DNA from: CAYWVO01 sp964461835
Lineage (GTDB): Bacteria > Zixibacteria > MSB-5A5 > WJJR01 > JAJRUJ01
Assembly: GCA_964461835.1 (NCBI GenBank)
Contig: CAYWVO010000005.1
Span: forward strand, 1-64,000
Direction: 5' to 3'
DNA length: 64,000 bases
Shown one piece after another: positions 1 through 9,527 of this stretch. The notes under the pieces were generated by a model. That model saw only the letters and a program-made list of their open reading frames with translations, did no database searches and was not told the origin of the DNA. Within the stretch, counting starts at the first letter, position 1. Every line of letters begins with the position of its first letter. The translations under genes were made by a program, and so were the position numbers.

Positions 1-67
1 CCGAAAGGCTACGCTACTCTTTTATCAATTTCCACACCTTTTGAAATTAACTCGAAGCCTCCGTCGC

Positions 68-1408
68 TCAACCACTTGAAATTCTGGACTCAAAAGCCCT
101 CAGTTTGCCGCTTTTATCCGCAGCAATTCGTTGAACTGGTCTAATGTCGATTTTTACCTTACTCCCTACTAAAGATTTCCATCTTTCAGCTATATGCGTC
201 AATTCTCCTTGAGATAACTTGCCACTGGGTTCCACTTCCACAACGATATGATCCAGCTCATACTGAATTGCCTTCATTTTCCTTATTCCGGCACTCATTG
301 TGTAATTGATAATTGGGCCCGCGATTTTCGTTCCATCTGGTGTGACAATTAAATCAGAAACTCGCCCTTCGATGCAGTCAATGATCGGCATGTGTCTCCC
401 GCAACTGCAGGTGGTGGACGCGGAAGTCGCCAAATCGTTTGTCCAATATCGTATAAACGGGAAAGCAGTAGAATGCAGTTCTGTCAGAACAATGGTTCCT
501 GTCTGGCCGTCTTTGACCGGCATTTTTGAATGAGGATCCAAAATTTCCACGTATAAATTATGATTCATGAGATGCATGTTCCCAGCTTCACATTCAAAAG
601 CAATGATGCCATTTTCGGTATTGCCGAATTCATTTACAACTTTCGTATTTAAAGCCGATTCGATTGTTTGGCGCTGCTCTTGGTACAACACTTCACCCGT
701 GGCAATTACCGTCGGAATAGAAAGGGCCTCGATTGCGATTTTTTCCCCCTGGAGGTGCTCAATAAACTGGCAAATCGCAGATGGATAGCCATAGATATAC
801 CGGGGTTTGAACTTCCGAAGCGCGTGGTAGAATGCCACGGAGTGCGATGATTGCAATTTAAAGGAGTTATAACGAATCCTATTGAGTAGAAGATCCTTTG
901 CTTGCCATTTTCTGCGGTTCAGTTTATCCAACGGTAATCCCCAAAAGCAGGCTTGCCGGTCTCCGATCTGTACGCCATGCCAACCGTATACTTCGTACAT
1001 GACCGCATCCATATATGCCGTGGCAATTCTATCCTTTTTGAAAAGGAGTGGCTCACCTGTTGAACCGGATGTTTTCCGTGCCGAGGTCGGTATATCTACA
1101 GGAACACAAACGGATTCAATATTTTCTCTCAGCTGCTGTTTTGTCGTTAGCGGAACCCGCTGAAAGTCTTCAGGGGTTTCGATATCCTCTAGCGATATTG
1201 CGTTCTCTTTGAAAAGGTTGCGGTAATACGGGCTATGGTCGGTCGCATGGCGCAGGAGACTCCGCAGCTGCATCCACTGTTGTTCTTTTTGTTTCTCGTG
1301 AGGCAAATTAAAAAAGTGCCTGACCTGCAAACGGTACCTCAATACAGGTTCTTTGCGCAGCGCGTAAATCGGCTTTAGGATTAAATTGCGACAAATCCAA
1401 GGTTTCAT
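68..1408 (-). CDS. CapK/PaaK-like adenylate-forming enzyme
   Basis: Member of the phenylacetate-CoA ligase / capsule protein CapK family of AMP-forming enzymes. Visible motifs from the ATG start: the phosphate-binding SGSTG loop near residues 114-118, YGYPS near 206-210, NEFGNTE near 259-265 and a CxCG pair near 334-337, which occurs in many PaaK-like proteins. In polysaccharide loci such proteins are thought to activate a carboxylate for transfer to the glycan; the substrate cannot be read from sequence. I prefer the ATG at 1408 (446 aa). An in-frame TTG at 1465 would give 465 aa and overlap the upstream glycosyltransferase by 32 bp. It is the last gene of the minus-strand run. The gene looks AT-rich compared with the sulfur island. 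Confidence 0.82.
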   Translation of the reverse strand: MKPWICRNLILKPIYALRKEPVLRYRLQVRHFFNLPHEKQKEQQWMQLRSLLRHATDHSPYYRNLFKENAISLEDIETPEDFQRVPLTTKQQLRENIESVCVPVDIPTSARKTSGSTGEPLLFKKDRIATAYMDAVMYEVYGWHGVQIGDRQACFWGLPLDKLNRRKWQAKDLLLNRIRYNSFKLQSSHSVAFYHALRKFKPRYIYGYPSAICQFIEHLQGEKIAIEALSIPTVIATGEVLYQEQRQTIESALNTKVVNEFGNTENGIIAFECEAGNMHLMNHNLYVEILDPHSKMPVKDGQTGTIVLTELHSTAFPFIRYWTNDLATSASTTCSCGRHMPIIDCIEGRVSDLIVTPDGTKIAGPIINYTMSAGIRKMKAIQYELDHIVVEVEPSGKLSQGELTHIAERWKSLVGSKVKIDIRPVQRIAADKSGKLRAFESRISSG

Positions 1409-1433
1409 TACTATGCTCGGAAGCTGCTTCTTA

Positions 1434-2363
1434 TTAACTCTTCCAATATTTTTTATACAACCCAATCATCGCGGCTGCCCTGGCTGTGTAGTATACGAGA
1501 TACAAGACGAAGAGGGCAGGAATAAACCGATAGATCCTGAATTGATGTCCACGGACCGCTGCTGTCAGCACCGGGACAAAAGCCACCATAAGCAATGCTG
1601 TCCAGATGGGGACAGCACCCATCACACTTAAAACCAGGGCGGGCAGAAGCCCAAGGAGCAGGACTAGATGCACATAGGTCATTAAGACCGGTTTGTCCAG
1701 CTTTCCATGGGAGAATAAGGCCGTATTTCCCCGCGCCCGCCAGGCGGTTTGACGGGCAAACTGCCGCAGCGTCTTAGGATTCCCCAGATGGATTGCACTC
1801 ACTGCCGGATTATCAACGATTCGGCACCGATTTTTCCACAACCGGTTTCCCAGTTCAACGTCTTCATCAGTGGCCAGGGTCTCATCAAAGCCGGAAACGT
1901 CGGTGAACACGTCCTTTCGAATAACGAAATTTGCCGAACCAATGAACGAGGCATCACAGGGCTCACTTTCTCGTTGTGCCGACCAGGCACGTTCCACCCA
2001 TGAAGCAGCAGCGGGGACATCGCAACGGGGGCCGGTCGCGGCAATGGTCTCATCGGCCAGGGTCTCCAGAGCGGCTTCGCGCCAACCGGGGCAGAGGATA
2101 CAATCTGAATCGATGAATGCCAGAATCGGGTTTTGCGCCTGTTCTGCACCGAAATTGCGCAACCCGCCGATGGTCTTGTCCGGCAAGACAAATGTCCGCA
2201 CACCCGCGAATGTCTCGGCAATTGTCACAGTCGCATCGATTGAGCCATTATCAACCAGGATTATTTCATCCTCGGGAGCCTTTTCATCCACAATGCTTTG
2301 CAGACAGCGGCCTATATGCTCGGCTGAGTTCAGTGCCGGTATAATAAATGAAATGGCGGCCAT
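1434..2363 (-). CDS. Family 2 glycosyltransferase with C-terminal membrane segments
   Basis: A GT-A fold glycosyltransferase of about 309 aa. The N-terminus has the GT2 signature FIIPALN at residues 6-12 and VDNGS at 37-41. The metal/nucleotide-binding DxD appears as DSD at residues 85-87. An acidic DETLATDEDVEL stretch follows in the acceptor half, and hydrophobic segments from about residue 228 to 300 should anchor it in the inner membrane. It probably adds a sugar to a lipid-linked repeat unit; donor and acceptor are unknown. It lies 41 bp downstream of a GT4 gene and just upstream of the CapK-like gene, which suggests co-transcription. Confidence 0.88.
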   Translation of the reverse strand: MAAISFIIPALNSAEHIGRCLQSIVDEKAPEDEIILVDNGSIDATVTIAETFAGVRTFVLPDKTIGGLRNFGAEQAQNPILAFIDSDCILCPGWREAALETLADETIAATGPRCDVPAAASWVERAWSAQRESEPCDASFIGSANFVIRKDVFTDVSGFDETLATDEDVELGNRLWKNRCRIVDNPAVSAIHLGNPKTLRQFARQTAWRARGNTALFSHGKLDKPVLMTYVHLVLLLGLLPALVLSVMGAVPIWTALLMVAFVPVLTAAVRGHQFRIYRFIPALFVLYLVYYTARAAAMIGLYKKYWKS

Positions 2364-2404
2364 ATTCTGTTTTCGGCTGGAACTGCCGTTTGATTTGAAT
2401 CCGG

Positions 2405-3547
2405 CTATGTCTGCTCCATGAGCCTCTGGTATTCCTCCTGTACCCGCTGTGCCATCGCTTGATGAGAAAACTGCCTCGCAATTACCGTCGGCCCGTTTTT
2501 TCGCATCTGCTCTCGTAACTTGTTATCCTGGAGAATATTCCCACACGCCTCCGCCAGTGCAACAGGATTCCGCGCTGGAACCAGCAACCCATTCTCACCG
2601 TCGTGGACCACCTCCGGGTTACCGCCAACATTGGTCACTACGGCCGGTACCCCCAGCGCACAGGCTTCCAGAAGAGCGATCGAAATACCCTCATGCAGAG
2701 AAGATAAGACAAAGATATCCAGTAGCCGCAATAAATCCGGCACCTCCCGCACAAAACCTGGGAAGATGACTTTTTCCGCAATGCCTAAATCTTTGGCAAG
2801 TTGTTGCAATCGTGGCAACTCCGGGCCGTCCCCGGCGATAATCAGGGTCACATCGGGGTATTGAGTCAGCAGATGCTGGTGCGCGGCCAGGAGATCATGG
2901 TAGGCCTTTACCGGCGTTAATCTGCCGACGGTCCCAATCACCGCATGACCGTCGGGGATACCCAATGCCCGGCGGGATTTTATTGGGTCTGCCGTAGACT
3001 GCAATCGCTGCAAGTTGATACCATTGTGGATGGTAGAAATGGCGGTTCGCGGGAAAACATGTCGTAATTGCCGCTCAATATCATGGGAAACTGCAATGAG
3101 CATATCGACGTGTTTTCGGACGGTCCAGTCGTTCAGGAACTGATAAAACCGTGCTTTCATCTTCTTGATGCCGGATTGCGGCTCCGGCATCCCATGCACG
3201 GTACGAATCACATTCCGTACCCCCGCGGCCTTTGCTGCCCGCGCCCCGAGGACCGTCTCCTTATAGCGGTGTACATGGAGGATGTCAGGATTCGACCGCC
3301 GTAGTGATTGCTTGGTTAACCGTATTAATTTCAATGAGTTATGCTGACTTTCTTCGAAAACATCGACCGGGATGTGTGCAGCACATAGGCAATCGGCCAA
3401 CGTACCCGAGTTATACAGAATTGCCGAGAGTTCCAACTCTTCGAATCGGATCAATTCGCAAAGCAGGTCGGCGATTTGTACCTCCGCGCCCGCCCACAGG
3501 TCCCCCGACGCGAGGTGGCATACTTTTATCTTTTCGAGGGTTCCCAT
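2405..3547 (-). CDS. GT4 family glycosyltransferase
   Basis: A 380-aa GT-B glycosyltransferase (GT4, glycos_transf_1). The N-terminal acceptor half begins with KVCHLASGDLWAGAEVQ, a glycine/alanine loop typical of the family. The donor-binding half carries GTVGRLTPVK near residues 205-214 and the E-x7-E pair at about E286 and E294 within EGISIALLEA. Full length for the family. Its ATG at 3547 lies inside the end of the upstream glycosyltransferase, a 22-bp overlap consistent with translational coupling. Sugar specificity is not predictable from sequence. Confidence 0.9.
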   Translation of the reverse strand: MGTLEKIKVCHLASGDLWAGAEVQIADLLCELIRFEELELSAILYNSGTLADCLCAAHIPVDVFEESQHNSLKLIRLTKQSLRRSNPDILHVHRYKETVLGARAAKAAGVRNVIRTVHGMPEPQSGIKKMKARFYQFLNDWTVRKHVDMLIAVSHDIERQLRHVFPRTAISTIHNGINLQRLQSTADPIKSRRALGIPDGHAVIGTVGRLTPVKAYHDLLAAHQHLLTQYPDVTLIIAGDGPELPRLQQLAKDLGIAEKVIFPGFVREVPDLLRLLDIFVLSSLHEGISIALLEACALGVPAVVTNVGGNPEVVHDGENGLLVPARNPVALAEACGNILQDNKLREQMRKNGPTVIARQFSHQAMAQRVQEEYQRLMEQT

Positions 3548-4659
3548 GAGGTGTACCGCTCACCCGTCACATACTTAAACCACGCAACAGCAATTGCCAG
3601 ATTCGCAATGGCGAAAAAATATACGATGCGAACAATATTCACTCGATGCCAGCCGGGAAAGAGGAATCCCAGCGAAGCGATCAGGTAAAATGCCGTTTGC
3701 GCGATAAACAGCCAGCCGTATAGCGGGTCGAATGGAATTAAGTAGATGTTTGTCAGATAGGCCACTGCCAGGAACACCGGCACCAGCCAGCGACATAGCT
3801 TGTGACTTACCAGTTGCACGGCGTACAGGCCATACGCAAAAGGATTCAATAGGGCCAAGTGATGAAAGAGCACCTGGAGTCCATGGACGATAGTACGGAC
3901 TTTACGCTGGAACTCCTCCCGAAACGATCGCACCAGTTTATAGGAGCACATGACCTTCGGATCGATAATTGCGCGCAGGTCTTGCTTCACCGCCCGGAGC
4001 GGGATATAGAAATCGTTTGACATCTCGGGAGCCCAATCCAGAGTCAATTCCCGGCGGGTAGCATAAAAGGCGCCGCTCAGCCCGGTCGTGGAACCGAGAT
4101 CGCTTTCCAGCCGGCGCAACCACATGTCGTAACGAATATACAATCCCTCCCGATTCGTGCCGTCGGGATCATCGATGATTGCGTCCTGACTGGTAACACA
4201 GCCAACCCGCGGATCATTGAAATTTTGCATCATCTCCCGCAAGGCACCACGGGGCAGGACGATACTGGCATCCGAAAAGACAATAATGTCCCCCCAAGCT
4301 TTTTCACGGGCCTGGCCTTGGGCGAAATGTTTTCCCTGCCGCTCTGCCAACCGAACCATTTCGATTCCATGGCTCTCCCCATAGCCGCGGAGCAGTTCAT
4401 CGGTGCCGTCGGTTGAACAGTCCGAGGCCACAACAATCTGCAGGAGTTCTTGGGGGTAATCGAGATCCAGGGTATTTTGCAATTTGGTTCGCACGCGTCG
4501 TTCTTCGTTATAGAAGGGGATAATCAGCGTAACTGCGGGCAGGTGTGGTTGTTTGTTCACCGGGCGACGAAGAAACGCCCGCAGCAAAAGGAGCACGACC
4601 GGATATCCCGCATAGGTGTAGAGAATAAGCCCTACACTTGCCCAGAAGAGTATTTCCAT
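3526..4659 (-). CDS. Membrane-bound GT2 (cellulose synthase-like) glycosyltransferase
   Basis: Processive-type GT2 protein: a hydrophobic N-terminal helix (MEILFWASVGLILYTYAGYP), a cytoplasmic GT-A domain with TLIIPFYNEE, DCSTDGT and FSDAS, and a C-terminal membrane domain with about four hydrophobic segments. The architecture resembles the BcsA/IcaA-like family, but I do not see a clear QxxRW motif, so processivity is uncertain. I prefer the ATG at 4659 (377 aa), which starts just before the first helix. A GTG at 4719 would add 20 residues and overlap the upstream gene. Upstream and downstream neighbours are both GT4 enzymes. Confidence 0.85.
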   Translation of the reverse strand: MEILFWASVGLILYTYAGYPVVLLLLRAFLRRPVNKQPHLPAVTLIIPFYNEERRVRTKLQNTLDLDYPQELLQIVVASDCSTDGTDELLRGYGESHGIEMVRLAERQGKHFAQGQAREKAWGDIIVFSDASIVLPRGALREMMQNFNDPRVGCVTSQDAIIDDPDGTNREGLYIRYDMWLRRLESDLGSTTGLSGAFYATRRELTLDWAPEMSNDFYIPLRAVKQDLRAIIDPKVMCSYKLVRSFREEFQRKVRTIVHGLQVLFHHLALLNPFAYGLYAVQLVSHKLCRWLVPVFLAVAYLTNIYLIPFDPLYGWLFIAQTAFYLIASLGFLFPGWHRVNIVRIVYFFAIANLAIAVAWFKYVTGERYTSWEPSKR

Positions 4660-4699
4660 ATCACCGGTTACCGTGGGCTGAAAACCCCTGTATGTCGAT

Positions 4700-5839
4700 T
4701 TATCTGATATTCTGGCCACCGGATTCGCCGGTCACGCATTGCCGATACACCTTAATATATTCGTTCACGTTGTGGCCGATACTGAACTTTTGTCGGACGC
4801 TCTGGCGGCCGGCTTCACTTATCGTCTGTCGCAATTGATGATCACTCAACACCTGAGTTATGCGTTCTGCCAGCGATTGGTCGTCCGCCGGGGGAACTAA
4901 AAAGCCGGTTACGCCATCATCGACAATCTCTTCCGGTCCACCCGAAGCGGTCACGACCACTGCTTTACCGGCGGCCATTGCCTCGATAGTGGCAATCGAT
5001 AATCCTTCCGTAAGTGAAGTTAGGGCAAATAGGTCTATCTGCGAAAGAAGCTGAGGTATATCTTCACGAAAACCGGTCACGATCACCGTTTCGGTTAAAT
5101 CCAATTCCGTGATGAGCGCGTTGAGCTGATCCAGCAGAGCACCCTCACCCTGGCCGATGATCAAAAAGCGGCTTTCCGGAATTTTCTCCCGGACAATTTT
5201 CGCCGCCCGCACCAGATATTCATACCCTTTCGGCTCTCTGATATTGCCGACCGCCGCGACCAGCGGAGCATCTGTGGGAATACCGTACTCTTCCCTTATT
5301 CCCCGGTGAACGTCCTCAGTCTCGAATACCGAAAAATCCACCCCATTGTAAATGCGGTGAACTCGCGGCGGCGGCATTTTCCAGCGGTCGATCAACGTCT
5401 CGCGCATGAAATCGGAAACGGCGATAATCCGGCAGGCACGATGCCGGACCACGGCCAATTTCAAGCGTGTTTTTAGCTTCTGCTCGGTCCAGTTTCCAAT
5501 CAGCCCATGGAAGGTTGTGACCACCGGTTTTCCGCAGAGCCATCCGCCGAGTGTCGCATAAAAATTCATATCGTCCAGGTGCGCATGCAGCAGGTCGATG
5601 TGGTATTTCCGAATAATCTTCCGCAGGTGGCCCAGGAAGGCCAAGCCGTTCATCTGTCGGAGCGGTATGATTTCCACAGGAATGTCCAGCGCGGTGAGGT
5701 TATCATACACCCATCCTGGCCCGGTCGCCACCGCCGCCGAGGCAAACCTATCCCGGGGAAGATGGTGAATAATATTAATCAGGACAGTTTCCGCCCCCCC
5801 CGGCCCGGTCGTTTCAATGAGATGAAGAATGTTCATCAC
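4700..5839 (-). CDS. GT4 family glycosyltransferase
   Basis: A 379-aa GT-B glycosyltransferase. It opens with ILHLIETTGPGGAETVL, the glycine-rich loop of GT4 enzymes. It has HAHLDD near residue 85, the donor-domain VGNIREPKG near 197-205, and the E-x7-E pair near E278/E286 within TEGLSIATIEAMAAG. Its ATG shares an ATGA overlap (5836-5839) with the stop of the upstream PHP gene, so the two are almost certainly translationally coupled. It belongs to a tightly packed group with the PHP and ATP-grasp genes. Confidence 0.9.
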   Translation of the reverse strand: MMNILHLIETTGPGGAETVLINIIHHLPRDRFASAAVATGPGWVYDNLTALDIPVEIIPLRQMNGLAFLGHLRKIIRKYHIDLLHAHLDDMNFYATLGGWLCGKPVVTTFHGLIGNWTEQKLKTRLKLAVVRHRACRIIAVSDFMRETLIDRWKMPPPRVHRIYNGVDFSVFETEDVHRGIREEYGIPTDAPLVAAVGNIREPKGYEYLVRAAKIVREKIPESRFLIIGQGEGALLDQLNALITELDLTETVIVTGFREDIPQLLSQIDLFALTSLTEGLSIATIEAMAAGKAVVVTASGGPEEIVDDGVTGFLVPPADDQSLAERITQVLSDHQLRQTISEAGRQSVRQKFSIGHNVNEYIKVYRQCVTGESGGQNIR

Positions 5840-6597
5840 AGGGTTGCAGTTGGACGCAAAGCGTTTCGCACCGCACTGGCCACATCAATGAGCGCACTGA
5901 ACCCCTGCAGCAGTGCCAACGTATCGCTATGAATGTCCGCCTTGGGTTTGAAATGCAGTGCGGTGCTGACACAGGAGTAATGACCGTCTCGCAAGGCCGT
6001 GATTATTTTCTCCTCAGTCAATTCCTCCACCAAAAGCGTCACTCCCATGGGGTAGAAACCACGCGATTGGTGAAAATCAACACCGAAGAATGCCAGGAGG
6101 TCCGGGTGCCACTCACGGAGGTGCTGGAATTTGCGAATGGCCGGAGGCCGGGGAATATATTTGCCATCGCTGCGCACATTCCAGATCTCCGCACCATCCA
6201 ATTTGCGTACCCACGCGGGTTCCAGCGGATAATTACGATGATCCGGGTGCGCAAGTATTGCCACACCGCCCAAATCACGGATATGGTCAATAACTGCACT
6301 CGGATCGGTCGTATCGGTCAGCTCCGTGACTCCTAAACCGAGAATGTGAGTTTCCTGAATGCAGGTAAATTCCAGCCCCGGAATAAGGATAAATCGGTCG
6401 GTTGAATACCGGCGGCACTGCTCGCGCAAGTCTTCCACAGAGCGTTGATTCATATCCTGCGAATGTTCCGTGATACACACAAAGTCAAAACTGCGATCAA
6501 AAAAGAAGGTACTCACTTCCGCCACTGGCAGAACGCCATCGTGAGAAAACAGACTATGGGCGTGAATTGCCCCTCGCAGCAGGATACGCCTGCTCAT
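5836..6597 (-). CDS. PHP-domain metal-dependent phosphoesterase
   Basis: A PHP-family (polymerase and histidinol phosphatase) hydrolase of about 253 aa. The metal-binding set is visible in order from the ATG at 6597: HAH at residues 12-14, EH at 44-45, GLEF with E76, THILG with H84, LAHPDH at 116-120 and VDFH at 173-176. Such proteins act on phosphomonoesters or phosphodiesters, and some in capsule loci are protein-tyrosine phosphatases (CpsB/Wzb-like PHP enzymes). Which applies here is unknown. The ATG at 6597 forms an ATGA overlap with the upstream ATP-grasp stop, which favours it over an ATG 15 bp upstream. Its 3' end overlaps the next GT4 gene in the same way. Confidence 0.85.
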   Translation of the reverse strand: MSRRILLRGAIHAHSLFSHDGVLPVAEVSTFFFDRSFDFVCITEHSQDMNQRSVEDLREQCRRYSTDRFILIPGLEFTCIQETHILGLGVTELTDTTDPSAVIDHIRDLGGVAILAHPDHRNYPLEPAWVRKLDGAEIWNVRSDGKYIPRPPAIRKFQHLREWHPDLLAFFGVDFHQSRGFYPMGVTLLVEELTEEKIITALRDGHYSCVSTALHFKPKADIHSDTLALLQGFSALIDVASAVRNALRPTATL

Positions 6598-7805
6598 CGC
6601 ATCTTCGCCCATAAACCGCGCAGGCCGGAACGACAGTAATCCTGTAGTTCCTGTATGGCCGGTCGCAAATCATCACGTTGCCAGATTTCCAATTTGGTCC
6701 GTCGTCCCGCCGTCCGGCAGAAATTCCACAGGGTGCGTAACCGTCCCGGATGGTCCGCCGGGAGCGATAACGATCGACGGCGATGAAGCAACGTAATCAG
6801 CATATGGTCGAGGTCTCCCAACAGCCAGCGTGTCCGCACACCGGTTTCGTACGTCATAATGGGATCAATTTCTCCACCCACCATTTGCTGATAGAGAAGA
6901 TAGGGGAAATCGACGCCGGCATCTACGGCCAACTGCAACGATCCCCAAAAACGACCGTTAATCTCCATCAGTTTTGGTACTCCATCTCGTTGATCGACTT
7001 TAAATTCGACCATCGCCACCCCATTCCAATCGAGCGCTGAGAGGATACGTTCTGAGAAATCACGCATTTGTTGATCGACTGGGATTGACTCCCGTAAGAC
7101 ACTCACGCCGCCGGAGGGGGGTTTCTCGCGGAGACGACGATGGGCGAATAACGCCAGCGACCGCCCCTCCGCAAACAAGGCAAACAACCCACACCCAGGG
7201 CCATGGATCCGCTCCTGGATAAGGGGGAATGGCGTCTGCTCGTGAATGTGTTTGTATTTTGCCTGCAATTCCTCCGCCGAATGAGCGTACTCGATTCCGC
7301 CGACGACCCAGCCTTGCGGCGTCAATTTCTTTGACTGGCAAGGCTTTATGACGACCGGATAGGTCAGGGAATTGGCAATATCCGGCAAGTGTTCGAGATC
7401 ATCAACAAACACGGTCTCGGGGATCGGTACATCACAATCGGTGGCAATCCGCATGAGTTGGTCCTTTTTGGATGCCCGCTCATACGATCCACCACCGGAG
7501 AGAGCCACGGTCACCTGTGGGGGGAATTGCTCGCGGATTTCCGCCACCAGGGAACACGTGATATCCGTGGTCGGCACTAACAACAGGGCCGGATATGCCT
7601 TAGTGTATGCAAGCAATGCCTCTTGAAACGCCCTCGGCGCGAACAGGGGGGAGGGATACGTGAATTCCTTCCAGCAGTAACGGGAACAGCCGGCCAGGCT
7701 GCGGCGACGCTCCTCACCGACAATCACGCGAAGGTTTCGGCGCCCCAACGAACGCGTCACGGCCAGGGTCGACCGCTGATCCCCATCTGTTATCATAATA
7801 TCCAT
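6594..7805 (-). CDS. ATP-grasp carboxylate-amine ligase-like protein
   Basis: A 403-aa ATP-grasp protein: an N-terminal pre-ATP-grasp domain (MITDGDQRSTLAVTRSLG), a central lysine-containing strand YPVVIKPCQSKK near residue 150, and the C-terminal metal/ATP site MVEFKVDQ followed by LMEINGRFWGSLQLA near residues 283-305. The family joins a carboxylate to an amine through an acyl-phosphate. In polysaccharide loci it may add an amino acid or similar group to a sugar or carrier. It is coupled by an ATGA overlap to the downstream PHP gene. A second, distantly similar ATP-grasp gene lies at about 20 kb. Confidence 0.85.
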   Translation of the reverse strand: MDIMITDGDQRSTLAVTRSLGRRNLRVIVGEERRRSLAGCSRYCWKEFTYPSPLFAPRAFQEALLAYTKAYPALLLVPTTDITCSLVAEIREQFPPQVTVALSGGGSYERASKKDQLMRIATDCDVPIPETVFVDDLEHLPDIANSLTYPVVIKPCQSKKLTPQGWVVGGIEYAHSAEELQAKYKHIHEQTPFPLIQERIHGPGCGLFALFAEGRSLALFAHRRLREKPPSGGVSVLRESIPVDQQMRDFSERILSALDWNGVAMVEFKVDQRDGVPKLMEINGRFWGSLQLAVDAGVDFPYLLYQQMVGGEIDPIMTYETGVRTRWLLGDLDHMLITLLHRRRSLSLPADHPGRLRTLWNFCRTAGRRTKLEIWQRDDLRPAIQELQDYCRSGLRGLWAKMR

Positions 7806-7856
7806 CCGACTTTATTGTCGGCAGATGGCGCTTCTCGCAGAAAGCTGCATTTCGCT

Positions 7857-9293
7857 TTAGCCAGTGCCGCCGGTCGCCTGTAATTCCTTGGCTTTGGCTT
7901 TCTTACGCACAATATGGTGCAGGGAGATGGTCAGGGCAATGATCATGAAGAGATGCGGATAGTACAACACGGTCAAAAATGCTCCGCCGACCGCATAGCC
8001 GAGCAAACTCAAATCGAGAGCGTGCGAACAATACAGCAACCAGGGTTCGTCGAGGTTGGCTCGACGGTACAATTTTCGGGATTCGGCGTTACGACGGTAA
8101 AGCATGAGGAATATCCCGAGGAGGACGATCAATCCGCCAATCCCCAGCTCGGAAAGTGCTTCGATGTAGATGCTGTGTGGTGCGGTGGCACCGCCCTGGA
8201 TCGCCGCTGGCCGATAACTGCTGTTATAGGCTGTTGCGAAATTCCCTAGACCGACACCCGTTACTGGATGATCGCGCGCCATCCGCACGCCCGCTTTCCA
8301 CAAATCAATACGGTGGGAAGCAGTGGCGTCTTCCTCATAATCTTTCGCCGAAATGAACCGCTCCTGCCAAGCATCAGGGGCCGAGACCCAGAATCCGGCA
8401 ATAAACAGCACGACCAGCGCGAGATGGATAAACTGTCGGCCGCTCTTTATCCAAAAGGCAATTGCCATCACGAAAAGCGCCAGCGCCGCTCCACGCGAGC
8501 CACTCATGAGGATCGAGAGTGCAAAGGCAATCGTCATCCCCGTCGCTAGCAGTTTGAGAATTGTCGTCCGGCATGATTTTGCGAGATATAAGGCGAGCGG
8601 AATAACTACCACCATCGCCATGCCAAAATCAGTAGCGTTGGCGAAAAAGGCCGAGCCGCCACCTACTCCCTGGTGTATGAAGAAGTCCTGATTAGAGACG
8701 GTGCCAATCCCGGAGGCATAGCCACGGATCTGGAATTGACTGAGTTTGAGATTCAGCAGCAAATATACCCACATAAAGATCTGCCACTTGGCCAGGGAGT
8801 TGAGCAGGTGAATCAAGAGGAAACTGGTCACGAGCCACTTACCCAGGTCAATCAGCCGATCAGAGGCAAGCGAGGTACTAAAAGCAAAGATCGCGGAAAC
8901 CAATCCCAGGGCCAGCCAGAGCGCGAAGTAAGAGTAGATTGAATCATTGACCAATCTCAGTTGCCGTTTCAGTGCGATACTGTGAATTAGCCAGATAGCC
9001 AGTGTAGGAAGCATGATGAGTTTGCCGATCTGCAACACCTGTAAGGCGGGGAACATCGACTGCAGACGGGCATACTCGAAAACCACGTACGCCAGGGCGC
9101 CCAGAAATGGCTGGAACAGCATGGTGACGGCCAGGATCAGGACCCCAACGACGCCAACCACGAGAGTGGGATTTACCATATTGATTGCAATGCCGAGGAT
9201 CACGGAGAGGACGATTATCCCCATCAGGAACAGCCGAAACGGCGTGAAATACTTCTGCTCATGGAGGACTGTCGTTGTGACTCGGGTGTGCAT
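7857..9293 (-). CDS. O-antigen ligase / polymerase family membrane protein
   Basis: A 478-aa polytopic inner-membrane protein with about a dozen hydrophobic segments and one large hydrophilic loop. The loop region has ILMSGSRGAALALF and, further on, HPVTGVGLGNF and APHSIYIEALSELG. These are landmarks of the Wzy_C / O-antigen ligase family (WaaL and Wzy-like). Such enzymes join or polymerise lipid-linked glycans at the periplasmic face. Ligase and polymerase functions cannot be told apart from sequence. It lies 51 bp upstream of the ATP-grasp gene. The ATG at 9293 follows a GGAAAG-like ribosome binding site. Confidence 0.85.
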   Translation of the reverse strand: MHTRVTTTVLHEQKYFTPFRLFLMGIIVLSVILGIAINMVNPTLVVGVVGVLILAVTMLFQPFLGALAYVVFEYARLQSMFPALQVLQIGKLIMLPTLAIWLIHSIALKRQLRLVNDSIYSYFALWLALGLVSAIFAFSTSLASDRLIDLGKWLVTSFLLIHLLNSLAKWQIFMWVYLLLNLKLSQFQIRGYASGIGTVSNQDFFIHQGVGGGSAFFANATDFGMAMVVVIPLALYLAKSCRTTILKLLATGMTIAFALSILMSGSRGAALALFVMAIAFWIKSGRQFIHLALVVLFIAGFWVSAPDAWQERFISAKDYEEDATASHRIDLWKAGVRMARDHPVTGVGLGNFATAYNSSYRPAAIQGGATAPHSIYIEALSELGIGGLIVLLGIFLMLYRRNAESRKLYRRANLDEPWLLYCSHALDLSLLGYAVGGAFLTVLYYPHLFMIIALTISLHHIVRKKAKAKELQATGGTG

Positions 9294-9527
9294 TACTGAT
9301 CACTTTCCGGGATACCGATGGTTCAGTTTCTCCATGTTACCTGCATTATACGGTCAAAGGGTACGAATTGTGACGTTCGATTCCTTCACCAGTCCTGAGC
9401 GAGACAATATCCTCGACGAAGAAAAGCACAATCCTTCGTCGGGTACATGGGCCGTTGGAAATCAATAGCGTATGCAAAGTTCCCATTTCGTGGCAACACC
9501 GGCCCGGTTTGTTCGCCGTATCCATAT

